Part shown: positions 9,892-22,416 of the stretch, one piece after another
Position numbering within the stretch: the first letter of the stretch is position 1
Layout of the letters: the number at the start of each line of letters is the position of its first letter
Origin: Populus alba
Taxonomy: Eukaryota > Streptophyta > Magnoliopsida > Malpighiales > Salicaceae
Assembly: GCF_005239225.2 (NCBI RefSeq)
Contig: NC_133289.1
Span: 3,107,501-3,171,500, forward strand
DNA length: 64,000 nt
Reading direction: 5' to 3'
Translations under genes and position numbers: made by a program
The notes under the pieces: generated by a model
The model's database searches: none
The model's input: the letters and a program-made list of their open reading frames with translations, nothing else
Told to the model about the DNA's origin: nothing

Positions 9892-12800
9892 CTACCTTTG
9901 CTTTGACCTGGCGGATCTTCTAGTTGATGCAGAAATATCACCACTCTCACCCTTCACTTTGCTTTCCGTAGCTCTAGATTTGGAGGCCACTGTAAAAGAT
10001 AGCAGATTATAGCAACAGTTGAAAACAGTTGACTGTAGTTACAATAGAGTCAGAGAACTTGAATGACCTTTTGACTGCACTTCAGTGCCATCTGACTCCA
10101 TGCCTGTCACCTCACTTGAAGTACCTGAATATTCACCTGACCTGTCGACCTCAGAATCCGATGATTTAACCATTTCTTCCATGGATGGATCATCGATTTC
10201 ACCATCTGCATCATTGGTTACCAAGCGTAGGCAGAAAGTGTCATTTATAAGCACAGATCTTACAAACAGGAACACAATTCTTAAAAGGCTAGTTGAACCG
10301 AACATTCTTGGCTTAAAGGCCAATACCATATCCACAAACAATGCAGTGCGTCCAGGTAATATGGCCCTAAAAGGCTACACCTTCACTAAGGTTCCATCAA
10401 TTATTTAACCCTTTGGAACGAATGAAGCCTATTCAAGATGGAACTAAATTTTAGAAAACAAAATGTGTTACATTGAAAAGATGAGATGTATTTGACATTA
10501 GTTGGAACCAAGGTACTGAAAGAGAAATTAGAATCAGTAAATAGTTCACCAAATTTGCGTTCCACACTAAAAAAACAAGATATTAATAACCTAAAAAAAA
10601 AACAGTGAAATCCTGAAAAAGACATCCGAGTCAACAAGTTATATCTTGAACTGGCACACAATAAGCAAGAGTACGATGCCTGGCAATATATCCTAGCACA
10701 ATCCAAGGCTTAAGTACATCTAATCACCTAAAGGGACGAAGATTTGATCAGACCTATAAAGCATGTTGTGGAAAGGCTGAATCTACAAAATATCCTATCG
10801 ATACTTCTTACCTTTTAGGGGTGTATTCATCAGCAGAAAAAGGATATCAAGAGTGTCATCTGACATGTACATTGTTTTAACTAGGTAATTCAAAAGCTTC
10901 CAAAATATAGCGATGAATGTCTTAGGAAAATCTGGAAGCACGGGGAAAGTTCCAAGGCATTAAACATTGAAACTAGCACCCCCTTCCAAAAAAAAAAAAA
11001 TAAAAATATATATATATATTACTGTACCAACCTTCAATAACATCTGATCCTTCACTCACTTCTCCTTCATCTCTAGCCACCGCACAACCTTCCATGCCAC
11101 CGATTTTCTGCTGATGAATTTGGGCATTTCTTGCTGTCACTTCCTGTTCTTTCTTCTCCATGTGGAACTTAGTAAGCTTCTCCTCAAATTCCTCAATGCA
11201 CAATTTAAGTTCTGGTTTTGCAAACTTCTTAGCCTGTTTGCACATAATGAAAATGGAAAGCATACCATTAAATCATTACAAATGATGGGATGGAAGAGGA
11301 ACAGGATTACAGAAATCCAATACCTTAATGATTATGCTTTTAAAATTGTCCATGACAGAATCCTCAGACAGGACATGTTCAAACGTCTTAAATGAATCAA
11401 TGAGTTTTTTCATTCCCTTTTCAGTAAATGCCAGCTGGGAGAGGCAATACGAGATGTATTCCCACTGCCTAGTATCTGCAGCAATACAGAAGTCCACACA
11501 GTAAGGAAAAAATCATCTTTATACACTAACAAGCATGGGAGAAAATCATGTGCTACACGTAAAAACAAAAGGAACATCTCCATCCATGCATGTTTTTCTT
11601 TTTTTTCCTCTGTTTTGTCCTAAAAGCAGGGAGTGTAAGATTAGAGACCAAGTAGTCCAGGAAAAGTCTGCATGCAATTGTAAATAATAATCAAAAATGA
11701 AAAAGCAATGAGCATCTCCATCCATGCACAAGGAAATGAGAGTACATTTACAATCTCATGCTTATAAAGGAGATATGGTTTCATGCATCTACGTGAGTGA
11801 TGGTTTTTAGAACAAATTTGAACAATAATTGAAATAGCTGAATTTGCAAGTATGGTTTAGCACATGCACCATACAAAAGTCATAAATCACTTAAACATTA
11901 AAATCAATGCTATCAAACAAGTTCGAATAAGATCATATTTTCTCAGCCAGTAAGTTCGTACTCAGTGTACTATTGCATAACGCAGCAGACTTGTATGATC
12001 TGACACCATACGATCACACCAGCTTGGTAAACACTATGTACAGAAGCATAATGAATAAAGACATACCTGTCACTCCACTGAACCTGTTGCAAAGCTTTTC
12101 AACAAGAGACTCCATTTGTTTGTCCTGGGGAGAATCAGGGAAGTATAATGTTCAAGTCATTGTTAAGGGCAAATACTTGCTAAATCAACTCAGTTGAGCA
12201 GTCTATACCTTTTTAATGGACCCAATTAAAAACTGCATGATGTTGCAGAAAGTCTCCCTTTTCAGCTCCTGGTTGGATAATTTGCCAAGTATATCTGGAA
12301 GTAAGTTGTATATAGGATTGCTTCCTGCATTATAGTTACGAAAACAATTCAGCATCCATTTTCCAAGAGAAATGACCAAATGACTTGGCATGGCATTACT
12401 AGTTAAGTATCAATATTTACCTTTCTTTGACAGCTCATGAAAGAAAAGTTTAGCGAGATTTGAAATCCTCTCCTGTTCATCTTCTAATCTTATAGCCATC
12501 TCATTTATATAACCTTTAACCTGATAAGCAAATGCCCAGAATCAGATATTGTATCATTAAAATAGCAGAGAAAGAACGGTAAAAGAGATTAGCAGGTTCT
12601 CTGACCTTCATCATATCATTTAATATGAGATGTGAAAGTACCAGCACAGCATTTTTCCTAACAGAAACCGAAGGATCTCGTAAGCGAGCATACATGTTTT
12701 CAGTCCATGGTTCTAACAGATTAGGAAACCGAACTGCCAAATCTCCAAGAGCAATAGTGCAGTTTGAACGAACAGTTTCTGATGGTGCACTTTCCACAAC

Positions 12801-15800
12801 TGTGAAGAGAAGCTGGAGATTTGCATCACTGAGAACACATTCACCCCGAAGTTAGGCATAAGCTTTTCATGAGCGTGAGTGAGAGAAAGAGGACGGGGGA
12901 GGTCTCACCAAAAATCTGGATCAATAATCATAAATCGACAAAGAGCAAGCATTCCAGATGCCTGTAGTTCAGGATACTGAAAAACATAAAGTCCTGTTAG
13001 TTTCACTGAAAAATTGGAGGATATTCAATTATTCATGGAAAACAAAAGATGATGATCGCATCATGTCATACACAAATCTCTTAAAGAAGAAAGCAAACGT
13101 GAAGGCTTTGTAAAGCCAGAAAAGCTAATAGAATCACCTTTTGCATCAAACTAAAATTTCTACAAAGCTTCGACAGGAAAGGTGCACAAAGCCCTATCAA
13201 ATATTTCTCTTTGGAACCACCAGCAACAATCTCTTTCTCTGCTCTCTCAGAGAGTGTATCCAGAATTGCATCTTCAGAGGCAGAAACACCGAGCTCCGCA
13301 TTGATGTTATCCTGCAACAAATAGTCAAAGAGATATTCCAAATTAAAAGCTGGAGTTTGTTGTACATGACAATGATGTATAGTACGAAATGTTCAACCTA
13401 CCTTTGGTGTATCATCTTGTTTTACACCATTATTTTGAGCATTCTGTCCATCAGCTCCCAATCTATCCCTCTTCAGCTTCTGTTTTTGGATCTTCCGAAC
13501 ACAGGTTTCTATGTATAGTAACTGATTCATGGCAACATGACTTGTGACAAATAAATATCTACTAATTTTTGCTACTTGAACTGTTGTAAGAATATCAGCG
13601 CTGCCACTTTCAATATCATTCTGCAAGTCATCTCCTCCACTACAAATGAAAACAGAACTAAGAGACTTCTTTACAAGATCAGCAGCTAGGGTTTCCGGAG
13701 TGGGATGAATTGTATATATGACACCTATTGCTTTATCAGCAGCAGCATACCATGTGTTTTCTGGAAGCCAAGAGCCACTAATCAAGTTCTCTAAGAAACC
13801 AAACACACGGCTACCATTACTAGCCAACAGCTTTTTCTTGTCCTCTTCTGACAATCTCTGAATGGCAATGCATGCTGTCCTGGCAAGCAAAGGGTCCACT
13901 TTAGCCCAACGGCCAAAGCCAATATCAATAATATCTTGCAAGTGTGAGCCAAGAACTCCAGGGGACGCTTTTGCAGCCATGCAAAGCACTGATAAAGCTC
14001 CACGACTTTGCTCTGGGGTTGTACCACTAATGTTAAAGCAAAAGAAATCCCATAATGCTGATATCTGCAAAAACAAATGCTTTATGAGAGATCTAAATGT
14101 GGCATGAACAGATGAATATTAAGTAAAAGAATATAAAGTAGCACCTTTTAACTTTTAATTAATTACTAACAGCAACTAAAACCTCCAAAATCATATGATA
14201 AGAGACTCACTGTGCTTGTGGAGATATCACCTTTGGAAACCAATGCATTGACAATAAATTCCAGAGCTGCAAGATCTCCTATATTTGAATCTATGGCAAG
14301 ATCCAAAAGATTCTTAGCAGTATCTACTGGATTTTTCCGGACATAAATTGTAATGAAGGCATTCTCCACAGCTTCATAGATGGATTTATCCTGAGAGAAT
14401 ACCTGCAGAATCCAGCATTGATGACAGCATTAATTTCAACAGTTCAAAATATAAGTACAGAGTAGACAACCTTAAAATTAAGAATACATCATCTTTGCTT
14501 CCTAACTTGCAGTGTCACTATTTCCCAGGCATGACCAAAATTAAAAACATACCAATGGCAACATCTTACGGAGGCAAGCCTCTGCACCATCAATTTGGAA
14601 CTGTTTGCACCTCATCAGCAACAAAATTGTGTTCTCAACATCGGTGGCTGAAGATGAAGCCATCAACTGGACAAGCGTAGGCATTGTGGCAGATACGCAC
14701 TTGGAAAATATCAAGCCAGCCTCCAGAGATGCAACCAAAGCCCTGGTTTGCTCCAAATTCCCAATATCTGGCACTGAGCTATCCTTCTGAGGAATCCCTT
14801 CTTCCAGATTAGGCACACTGTCAGTTAAACTCTCCTGCTGTTCCTTAACTGGTTCTTCCATATTCACATCATCCACCTCACCTCCATCATAGGTCTCATT
14901 ATCAGATTGCAATCCATCCAAAACACTTTCTGCAATTTTATCTGGTTCAAGCTCATTCAACTTCTTATTGTATTGTTCTAATGTTGCTTGAAATGAAGCT
15001 ATTCGAAGCTGGGGACCAAATGGGTTATGCTGCAACATCATGATAAGCAAATTTAATGCAGCTTTTCTAACTATTGCAGATTTATCCTCCAATCTCCCAG
15101 CAGCAACTGCAGCAACCTCATTCCACAGACCAATTGAAACAGAATGCTCTTCACATAGTTCAGCCCAAACTTGAAGAACCCGACTCCTGGTATAGGCAGA
15201 AACATCTCGGCAGCGCTCAAGCAAGATTTCCAACATGGCTTGCTTTGTGCGGAGACGAACAGATTTAGAACTGACATCACCCTCAACATCCTTAAATGCC
15301 TTTGCCACCAACTTCCCCAGAACAGCAACAAGAGCATTCCTTATCTTATAAGATTCTCCTCCAAAATGTGGGACCAAGACCCCAATGTTAGTTGAAATCA
15401 ACTTTGGTAGCCGATCAGCAAGCTCTACAAGAAAACGCCCAAGATTTTCAGCCCCAGCAGTGTCTTTCACATAAGCTTTTGGATTAGTCCTCCCAACCTC
15501 TCTGATCAAAGAACTGGCAAGGGTGCCATCAGCATACTTCTTCTCAGCCCCAGCAACCGCATCAGCCATGTGGGTAACAACATAGTCATATTTGTGAACT
15601 AGGTGCATGATTGAAGCACATGACTGTGCTGTATAGTGGTATTTCGTAGCACAAGCCCCAATTATTCGGCAAAGGGCATCTTTTGTCTCAGAGTCCTTTA
15701 TAAGTGTTGCATTCTCAAACAAACCAAATGCATTTCTGTAAAACCCCAAATCAAAAAATTTCAAACACAGCACCAAAACATAATTATGGCAAGTCAAAGC

Positions 15801-17085
15801 AGAACAACATTACTAAGTAAGCTTACTTTGTAATGAAAGAAAGATAATTTTCATCAGGGTCTGTCGATCCAAAGAGCAACGCAAGGTTGATCTCTAGTGA
15901 ATTAGCAATCAAATTAAGTATCCGACCCCTCTGTGGTTCCCAATTCCATGAATGTACCGACTGTTTCTTCCTATTAGGCCCTGTCATCTAAACCAATCCA
16001 ACAACAATATCACACCCGACAAGTCACACACGCACAGGCACACACAAAATTCAAAAAAAATAAAACAGCAAACCCAATATCACTCTCACACCTAAAAAAC
16101 CCTTGAGGTAGCATAATGGCAAATAGATTACCTTAGTTTTGTTATTTGAACTAGCACTTGACTCCTCAGATAGAACAATACTGACGAGGAAAAATGTGTA
16201 AATTTTAAGAGCATTTCGATAAGAAGAAACTCGATCAAGCACCGGAGGAGTCTCATTCCCCTTGTCATTATCATCATCCTGACCTTGAAAAACGCGCAAG
16301 AGAGAATCCACATTTGGTAGCAAAACACTTAGATTCGACCGAAGACTCTCCACAAGATTGACTTTACCAGATGGAGTTAGACTAGAAAACCCTTTAACTA
16401 ACGAATATACGTGATCAAACACTTCTTGCTCCTCAATGCAGAATATCTCTTTATCCGACAAATCAAAGGATACTCCTAATCCAACCAAAAAAAAAAAATC
16501 AGAGTCTAAAAAAACATTAAAATTGAGCACTTAAAAATTGAATTTTCCATCAGTAATTCAATACATTCACAATTAAAATTATTTCTGATTCCTTTAAAAT
16601 TAATTGCAAAAAAGCGTCGAAATTGAGCACTTTAATTACATTTTCAAAACACCTAATCCTATAAAAATTCAAAATTTTAAATAATATTTTTTAAAAAAAC
16701 TAAATCTTTCTGTTTCACTCTGTTATGATTCATAAGAGCAACTAAGTTAAAGAGTTTATTTTCCCTATTATTAACAGTTCACTAAAATATGAAAAATTCG
16801 TTTATTTTCCCGCACCTTCTCGAGAAACAAACAAAACCAAACCCTTACCTTCTGAAGAAACAAACAAAAACAACAAGAAGTCCCAAGTTGAAACGAATTA
16901 AGACCTGAGGGAATGAATGTAATTAGTGGAATTGAGTAAGGATAGAGCTGACCTTTGACAAATTCTTCGAGTTCAGGAAGACGGAGAGAAGCGACGTCGG
17001 TTGGGTTCAGAACGTGGAGACGATTGTCTTCGTTTTCTTCTTCTAAGGATTTTAGATTTTGTGGAAACACAAAATAAGGAGCCAT
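9892..17085 (-). CDS. CAP-D2: Condensin I complex subunit D2 (CAP-D2)
   Basis: HEAT-repeat regulatory subunit of condensin I, which compacts mitotic and meiotic chromosomes with the SMC2/SMC4 pair. Sixteen exons join in phase from the ATG at 17085: 17085-16953, 16475-16132, 15987-15827, 15735-14553, 14402-14211, 14064-13402, 13311-13138, 12976-12909, 12828-12606, 12520-12421, 12324-12209, 12124-12067, 11475-11324, 11233-11032, 10205-10068 and 9989-9892. They give 1334 aa, slightly shorter than the roughly 1400 usual in plants. The start MAPYFVFPQNL and the following LEEFVKGVSFDLSD match the family N terminus. Exons 9-11 hold the conserved Cnd1 core, with SNCTIALGDLAVRFPNLLEP and NAVLVLSHLILNDMMK. 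Residues about 880-895 are a charged KQKLKRD-type linker. The tail is Ser/Asp/Glu-rich and ends STRRSARSKQR, a plausible nuclear and phospho-regulated tail. All splice sites are GT-AG and I saw no disruption. Confidence 0.95.
16806..16813 (+). promoter_or_regulatory. Canonical E2F-type site in CAP-D2 intron 1
   Basis: TTTCCCGC, a perfect E2F consensus, lies within the first intron of the CAP-D2 gene. It fits S/G2-phase control of a mitotic gene. A single 8-mer can occur by chance, so binding is an inference. Confidence 0.45.
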
Positions 17086-17191
17086 TTTTAGAGAGCCGGG
17101 GGGGTTTGCTCTCTGCTTCTCTTTTCGGATCTTCTTTCTTTGCTTGAGGTGGGGGATGAAATTTGAATGGGACACTGAAAAAGGGGAGGGA

Positions 17192-17291
17192 GCGGGAATT
17201 TGCTTGAAGTTATGGGCTCAGACCATTATATTACAGGCCTTTGTATGGGATAAACGGGCCTGGCCATAGAAGGCCCGATAAAAATGGCCCA
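17192..17291 (-). promoter_or_regulatory. CAP-D2 proximal promoter with E2F-like and GGCCCA sites
   Basis: Just upstream of the CAP-D2 ATG are GCGGGAAT at 17192-17199 (ATTCCCGC on the coding strand, fitting WTTSSCSS) and a cluster of GGGCC/GGCCC motifs at about 17256-17261, 17272-17277 and 17286-17291 (GGCCCA). The latter resemble TCP-bound site II elements of plant proliferation genes. Confidence 0.45.
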
Positions 17292-17341
17292 GTGTGGAAT
17301 CCATAAGATAGTCGTAAGCAGGTATTAGGGCTTTCATCTAA

Positions 17342-18220
17342 GTGGCCGTTTGGGAGTGTGTGGTTCACCCGCAACCACATATGATAGTGTTTGGTTAAGG
17401 AAAACAAAATGCATCTTGCTGGCGGGACCCGTTAAAATTAGAGATTGAACCGCAGGTTTTGAGAAGCAGCATTTTCCTGCTTCTCGTGGTGGGAAAAGGA
17501 CTTAACAATGGAGCATGGCTCCACTGTTCACTTGAACAGTTAGTTTTTTTTTTTAATTGCTTTAAAAATTGTTGATTTTTTTTTAAAAAAAATTTATGTT
17601 TTACTCAAAAAACTAGTATTTAATATTATTTAATAATACTATATAAATTAGAAGGATATCGCATGATGACGTAATATTTTGTGAAATTTGATTGCAATTC
17701 CAATTATGTTATTGCCGGGTCTGGCCCAGTTAAAAAAAATTCAGTTTTTATTTTTATTTTTATTGTGTTCTTTTTAAAAAATTAGAAGAAGATCGCTTGA
17801 TGACGCAACAAAAAATTTAGTTTTTGTTGTTGCGCGCTTAAAAAACCATGAGAAATATAGTCATTGTTGGATAGATTTCGTATGTGATGACATTGCACAT
17901 AGTTTAAAGGAATAATAAAAAATATTTGATATCAATATTATTTATTTCATGATGTAATAACAGTAGTTAAATCTATAATATTTAAATTTAAAATCATTAA
18001 TATTAATATTAATATATATATAATATTATTTTATAACCTCAATTTGAAAAGTATTTTTTTTAACCAAACATATTAAACTACTTTTTCTTCAACCTCAATT
18101 TTAACCACAGTTTTAACCAAACACCTATTTTTTCAAATTAACCTCAACTAAAAGTACTTTTTATAAAACAACTTTTTTCAAACCACAACCACAACAGCTA
18201 CCGCAATACCAAACACACTC
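17342..18220. mobile_element. MITE-like non-coding element flanked by TAA
   Basis: The block opens GTGGCCGTTTGGGAGTG and closes with the inverse of GAGTGTGTTTGGTATTGCGG. Both ends carry the G-rich/GTTTGG terminal flavour of Tourist or Harbinger MITEs, and each is flanked by TAA (17339-17341 and 18221-18223). The inside is AT-rich without an ORF and has degenerate internal repeats of a TGATGAC-containing motif at about 17660, 17797 and 17885. The termini match only partly, so the exact class is uncertain. Confidence 0.4.
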
Positions 18221-18223
18221 TAA

Positions 18224-20035
18224 ACCAATAAGCATGACCTTGACCTCTTTTTTAAACTGTTTTTCATTTAAAGAAAATTTAAATTAATATTTTTTATGTT
18301 ATTTAAATAAATTGAACTTGCAAAATCATATTACACCACATTAATAAGCACACACTAATTAAAAAATATCTTTATTTGTTACTAAAAATATTCAAGAAAA
18401 AACTCAAATAGGTTTAAAATTCAGGAATAAATGAGATTTAATTGAATTTTTTAAAAAATAATTATCTCAACCTATCTTAATTAAAAAACTTGGACACCAT
18501 GATTTAATTAAATTTTAAAATTTCTAATCCGAATCTAACTTGGTTCAAAGTACAGGAGAGATAAAAACAACACTTCATCAGTAAATACCATACCTTTACT
18601 TCTCCTTAATCATGATTAGATAAGAGACAAGATAATAAATATTTATTTCTTAATATCATATAATTTAATTTAATTTTAACATGTAAACTCGAGATGTAAC
18701 ATCATCTTTATTTTATTTTATTTAAAAAAAAAAAGTTGGTGTGGGAGCCAAGAGAACTCTCGCCCAAATAAATATATGTTTTGCAACTTTATTAAAGATG
18801 TTACGTGTATTACTTATGGGTTACAGCTTTTCTTTATTTAATGCTTTTAACAATCAATGCTTTTATTGACATGGGTCTCATTGTCTCACTCGACAAGAAA
18901 TGAATCCTTGGACACCATGCCACGTGTCTTTCATTTGCCAACCAGGTTTTTGTCCAAAAGGGCTCAGCTGAGCTTCCCTTGTAACATCAAAGATTGCCCC
19001 TGTTTTTGGGTGTAATTTTCCACAAAACCCATGTCCCAAGACAGAGCACTGTCCTTGCTTGCAAGACTATCAACCACAGCAAAGAAAGAAAGAAAGAAAA
19101 ATCATTAAAAACAAAACTCCTAACTGGCTAATATTATTTTATTCTCAAATACAATCCTTCTAAGTTTCAATGGAATTTCTCAGCTTATTTGATAATTATG
19201 ATAATTATAAATGAAAATAATTAGTTCTAACTAAATTAAAATTCATCGGTGTTACTTAATAAACTAATTATAATCAAAATAAATTTTAATTGCATTTTTA
19301 ACTTAGTAGAACAAAATTTTGAGAATAAAATCACTTTCACAGATTAGGTGTTTTGACAAATAGAATTTTTAAAAAAATTCTTTCATGATAGATGACTAAT
19401 TAAGAAATAGACAAAACAATTATATATATATATATATATTGAATTTTTATTGATGATTTTCTCCAAAAACTTTAGTTATCGAACTAACTCATTTTATTTT
19501 TAAAACTTTATTTATTGATTAATCTACTTAATTAAGAAATATTATTGAAATCTAACTTACAACAACTAACCTATTAAGAAATTCTATTGAATTTAAATAG
19601 ACTAAAATTTATTATTTTCATCGATAATTATTTAAATAATAAGTTAAAGAATCTTAATAAAATGTAAATAAATTATTATTAAGAATAACATGATGTTAAT
19701 CATTTTAGAAGAAGAAAAAAAAACCTTTATATTAAAAAAGAATTTTTTTTTTTTTAAAGAAAGTGTTGTTACTAAAAATACATCTGGAGGTATGCTAGCT
19801 TATCAAAAATTTTGTCGGGAGGTTATATTTAAAAAAAAAAAAAAAACAAAAACCCTCAAAAGTCTTTCCAAATCTTTGACTTCACCATCTGTAACTAGCA
19901 ACTTTAGACAACAGGCTGTTGATCCTGAAATGGGGTTATCTTTCTCTCTTGAAAGCTGAAAACACAAGAGTGGACTTGGTGTCTTAAAAGGGAGAGGAAA
20001 GGAAAGAAAGCAACAGAGAGAGTGAGAGAGGAGAA
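18224..20035. other. AT-rich intergenic region
   Basis: No coding signal recognised. It contains an (AT)n run near 19420-19439 and several poly-A/T tracts. The last ~100 bases (GA-rich, 19990-20034) resemble a plant 5' UTR leading into the small ORF at 20036. Confidence 0.5.
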
Positions 20036-20182
20036 ATGGCAATGCCATGGAGCATGGCTATATGGATTGCAAATATGGTGTGGGTGGGACTTATAGGATT
20101 GGTTTCTACTTGCTTGACTGTTGCTGATGAGCTTGCTAGTTCTCTCAGAGCTGGAGATATTGGTCCTTTTCATGTTGGCTGA
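20036..20182 (+). CDS. Possible small membrane peptide, 48 aa
   Basis: An ORF follows a purine-rich leader of 5' UTR type (GAGAGAGTGAGAGAGGAGAA then ATGGCA, a good plant start context). It starts MAMPWSMAIWIANMVWVGLI and ends with a hydrophilic segment RAGDIGPFHVG. Residues about 8-30 form one hydrophobic helix, so a short single-pass membrane peptide is expected. I do not recognise a family. The clean start context and non-random composition make a real gene likelier than chance, but the downstream 1.9 kb shows no further ORF, so it may be a short coding region on a longer, mostly untranslated transcript. Confidence 0.45.
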   Translation: MAMPWSMAIWIANMVWVGLIGLVSTCLTVADELASSLRAGDIGPFHVG

Positions 20183-22277
20183 TCCTCTTCCTTCAAAACT
20201 AGGTGACTCTCTTTTTGCCTTGTCTATTGCCTTATCTTTTGTGTACCTGCAATTTTCTCTCTTTTCTAATTCAATCGGGCAATTGCTGTTTCTTTATTGG
20301 CCATCCCAAATATCTTTCTTTTTCTTTATTGGGTTTCTGTTTGATACTTTGGTTTCAATTATTTAATCAATCTGATGTCTTGTGGTTCTTGTTTAATTCC
20401 ACCACGGCTGCTTAACTTTTGGAATTTAAAATATCAAAATATTTTGGTGGTTTTGTGTTATTTTCTTTTATTAGTCTTGAAAGGCATATGATTTTTCATG
20501 TAACTCAATTGCTTCTTTAGCTCCTGCTTCTGCTAATAAATAACAGTTGGATGCATGATGACCTTCATCTTGTCGGCAGCATGGCTTTCTGTCCATGTTT
20601 GTGTTTGTGTCTTTTGAAGTATATGTGTTGTCTAGCAAATTATTGGTGATAATGATAAAGGAGACTACTTTTACGGTTCATGTAGTTTTCAGTACTTGCT
20701 TGGTGTAGAACTCCCTTTGAATGTGACATTGGAAAGAGCTGAGCTTGACAAAAATATGAAACTAGAATGGAATTGGAAGTTAAACTGATTTGTTCCTTGA
20801 CCCATTGGACTTGTGGGGGCGGGGGTGGTCCTGCAGCACAAAGATGGGGTTATTCATGATTGTATTGTTACCAGGTTTCTCTGGCAAGGTTTTGGGAAAC
20901 TTTGCTTTCTCGTCTGACACATAATTTTGTTATGTGTGCTTTGCATCTCCTTGTATATGCCTTAATATGAACCTCAAAATTTGGCAGATTGATCTGTCTT
21001 GTAATTGTTTCTGGTTTTCATGTATCATGGTGGTGGTGGTATGGTCTCATTCTGATCCTCTTAAGCTCAGTTGAGATATGGTTTTAGTATGTAGCTCAGT
21101 TGTTGCTTTCCATATTGCAAAATTTTGGGGAATCTTTGTCCTAGTTCTCTAGTTAGTTTATTGACAAACGACTTTTACCCTTTTCAATGGATTGCTAGCG
21201 TTGCATATCAAATGAGAATGAAGCTAGGTTCTTATAACTTGGTTGGTCTCATAGGTGCTTTTATGGTTCTTCCATTGCTTCAGGTTTTTGTTGGTTTCAA
21301 TAGAGGACCTTTGCATCCTTGAGACATATATTCCATGTTGGTCTCTATGGTTTGTTTGACCCTATCCAATGTTTTTTCTGTTCCTCATAATCTGGTTATA
21401 GCTTCTTTTCAAATATCTTTGCAGCATATGGCCTTGTCTTTTCAAGGCAATCTTAACAAAAGTGAGAAATTTGTTTGGTTTTTGGTTATTGTGTTAGTCT
21501 AATTTACTCGTGCACTTGACAGTAATGATACAGGTAGAAAAAAATTAAAAAAACCATGATGAAGTTCACCTGCTGAAAAGCTTGCCTGAAGCCTTAATTG
21601 GCTATTCTTCTAGCCATCTTTTTCAGTGTCAATCTTTCAAATTTGTGCAGAGAACAAAATACAATCATAAACAGAGTGGCATTCATTACCTTGACAAATT
21701 ATGTAAATAAACTGAAAGGCGTTCATATGCCAGAGATGTGATTCTTTAAGTTCCTACATTCTAGTTGTTTAGTCGAGTCTGCATCCTGCTTACACTTGAA
21801 CCTTTGTTTCTCACTTCATCCACAAAACAATTGGTGACTGTCTAAAGTATTTTACTTCACAGATTAATTTGACTTCAAGGATACTAGAAATAAAGTGATG
21901 TGTATATTGAAACTAGGAATTCTTCCAGGATGCTTCGAGTTTTAATTCAAACATACTGGAATTGTATATCTCTTTTAATTTGACTTTCGAATATCATATC
22001 CACAGAAAGTGTAAGAAGATCAAGAGGAGATGATTCTGCAGAAGTTGGAGCTCTTATTCTTTTGTAGATCAGACAGTGAATAACAATAGCAGAATTTTCG
22101 TGACCAGAATTCTGTCTGACAGCAATTGTATTACAAATGTTTGCAAGGCATGAGATTTGAAAAAAAAAAGGTTTATGTTTCAGTTGTTTTTTCTATTGCA
22201 CTGATGGTTGAACTGTTGCGATTATGAACTGTATATAGATTGTGGGGCACTGTAAAAATACCAACGAACGTACATTA
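20183..22277. other. T-rich region downstream of the 48-codon ORF
   Basis: The stretch is T-rich with no long ORF of protein-like composition. It may be 3' UTR and/or intron of the transcript carrying the small ORF. A plausible acceptor-like CACAG lies near 22003, followed by purine-rich exon-like sequence to about 22140. This is inference only. Confidence 0.35.
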
Positions 22278-22285
22278 GATTTAGT

Positions 22286-22408
22286 TTGTTCTTTTTATTT
22301 ATTTATTTACGTGGGTGTCCGGGCCAGCTTGCGCGCACCACGACTAATCCCACGATTCACTGAACATCCTGCAAACCCAGTGAGCATGGAAGGCACCGCG
22401 GGGTGTAT
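22286..22408 (-). mobile_element. 5'-truncated SINE with 8-bp TSD
   Basis: Read on the minus strand it carries the tail block GTGGGATTAGTCGTGGTGCG followed by the CAAGCTGGCC segment, as in the SINE at 40512-40708, and ends in an A-rich stretch. The tRNA-like head is missing. GATTTAGT flanks both ends (22278-22285 and 22409-22416). Confidence 0.7.
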
Positions 22409-22416
22409 GATTTAGT

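Noticed and set aside
10085..10408. 107-codon plus-strand ORF rich in Ser/Asp
   Set aside because: It is the antisense of CAP-D2 exon 15 and the neighbouring intron; the minus-strand reading fits the exon phase and the gene.
14541..15797. 418-codon minus-strand ORF taken as a separate gene
   Set aside because: It is the extended reading frame of CAP-D2 exon 4 (15735-14553); the extra codons at both ends are intron sequence.
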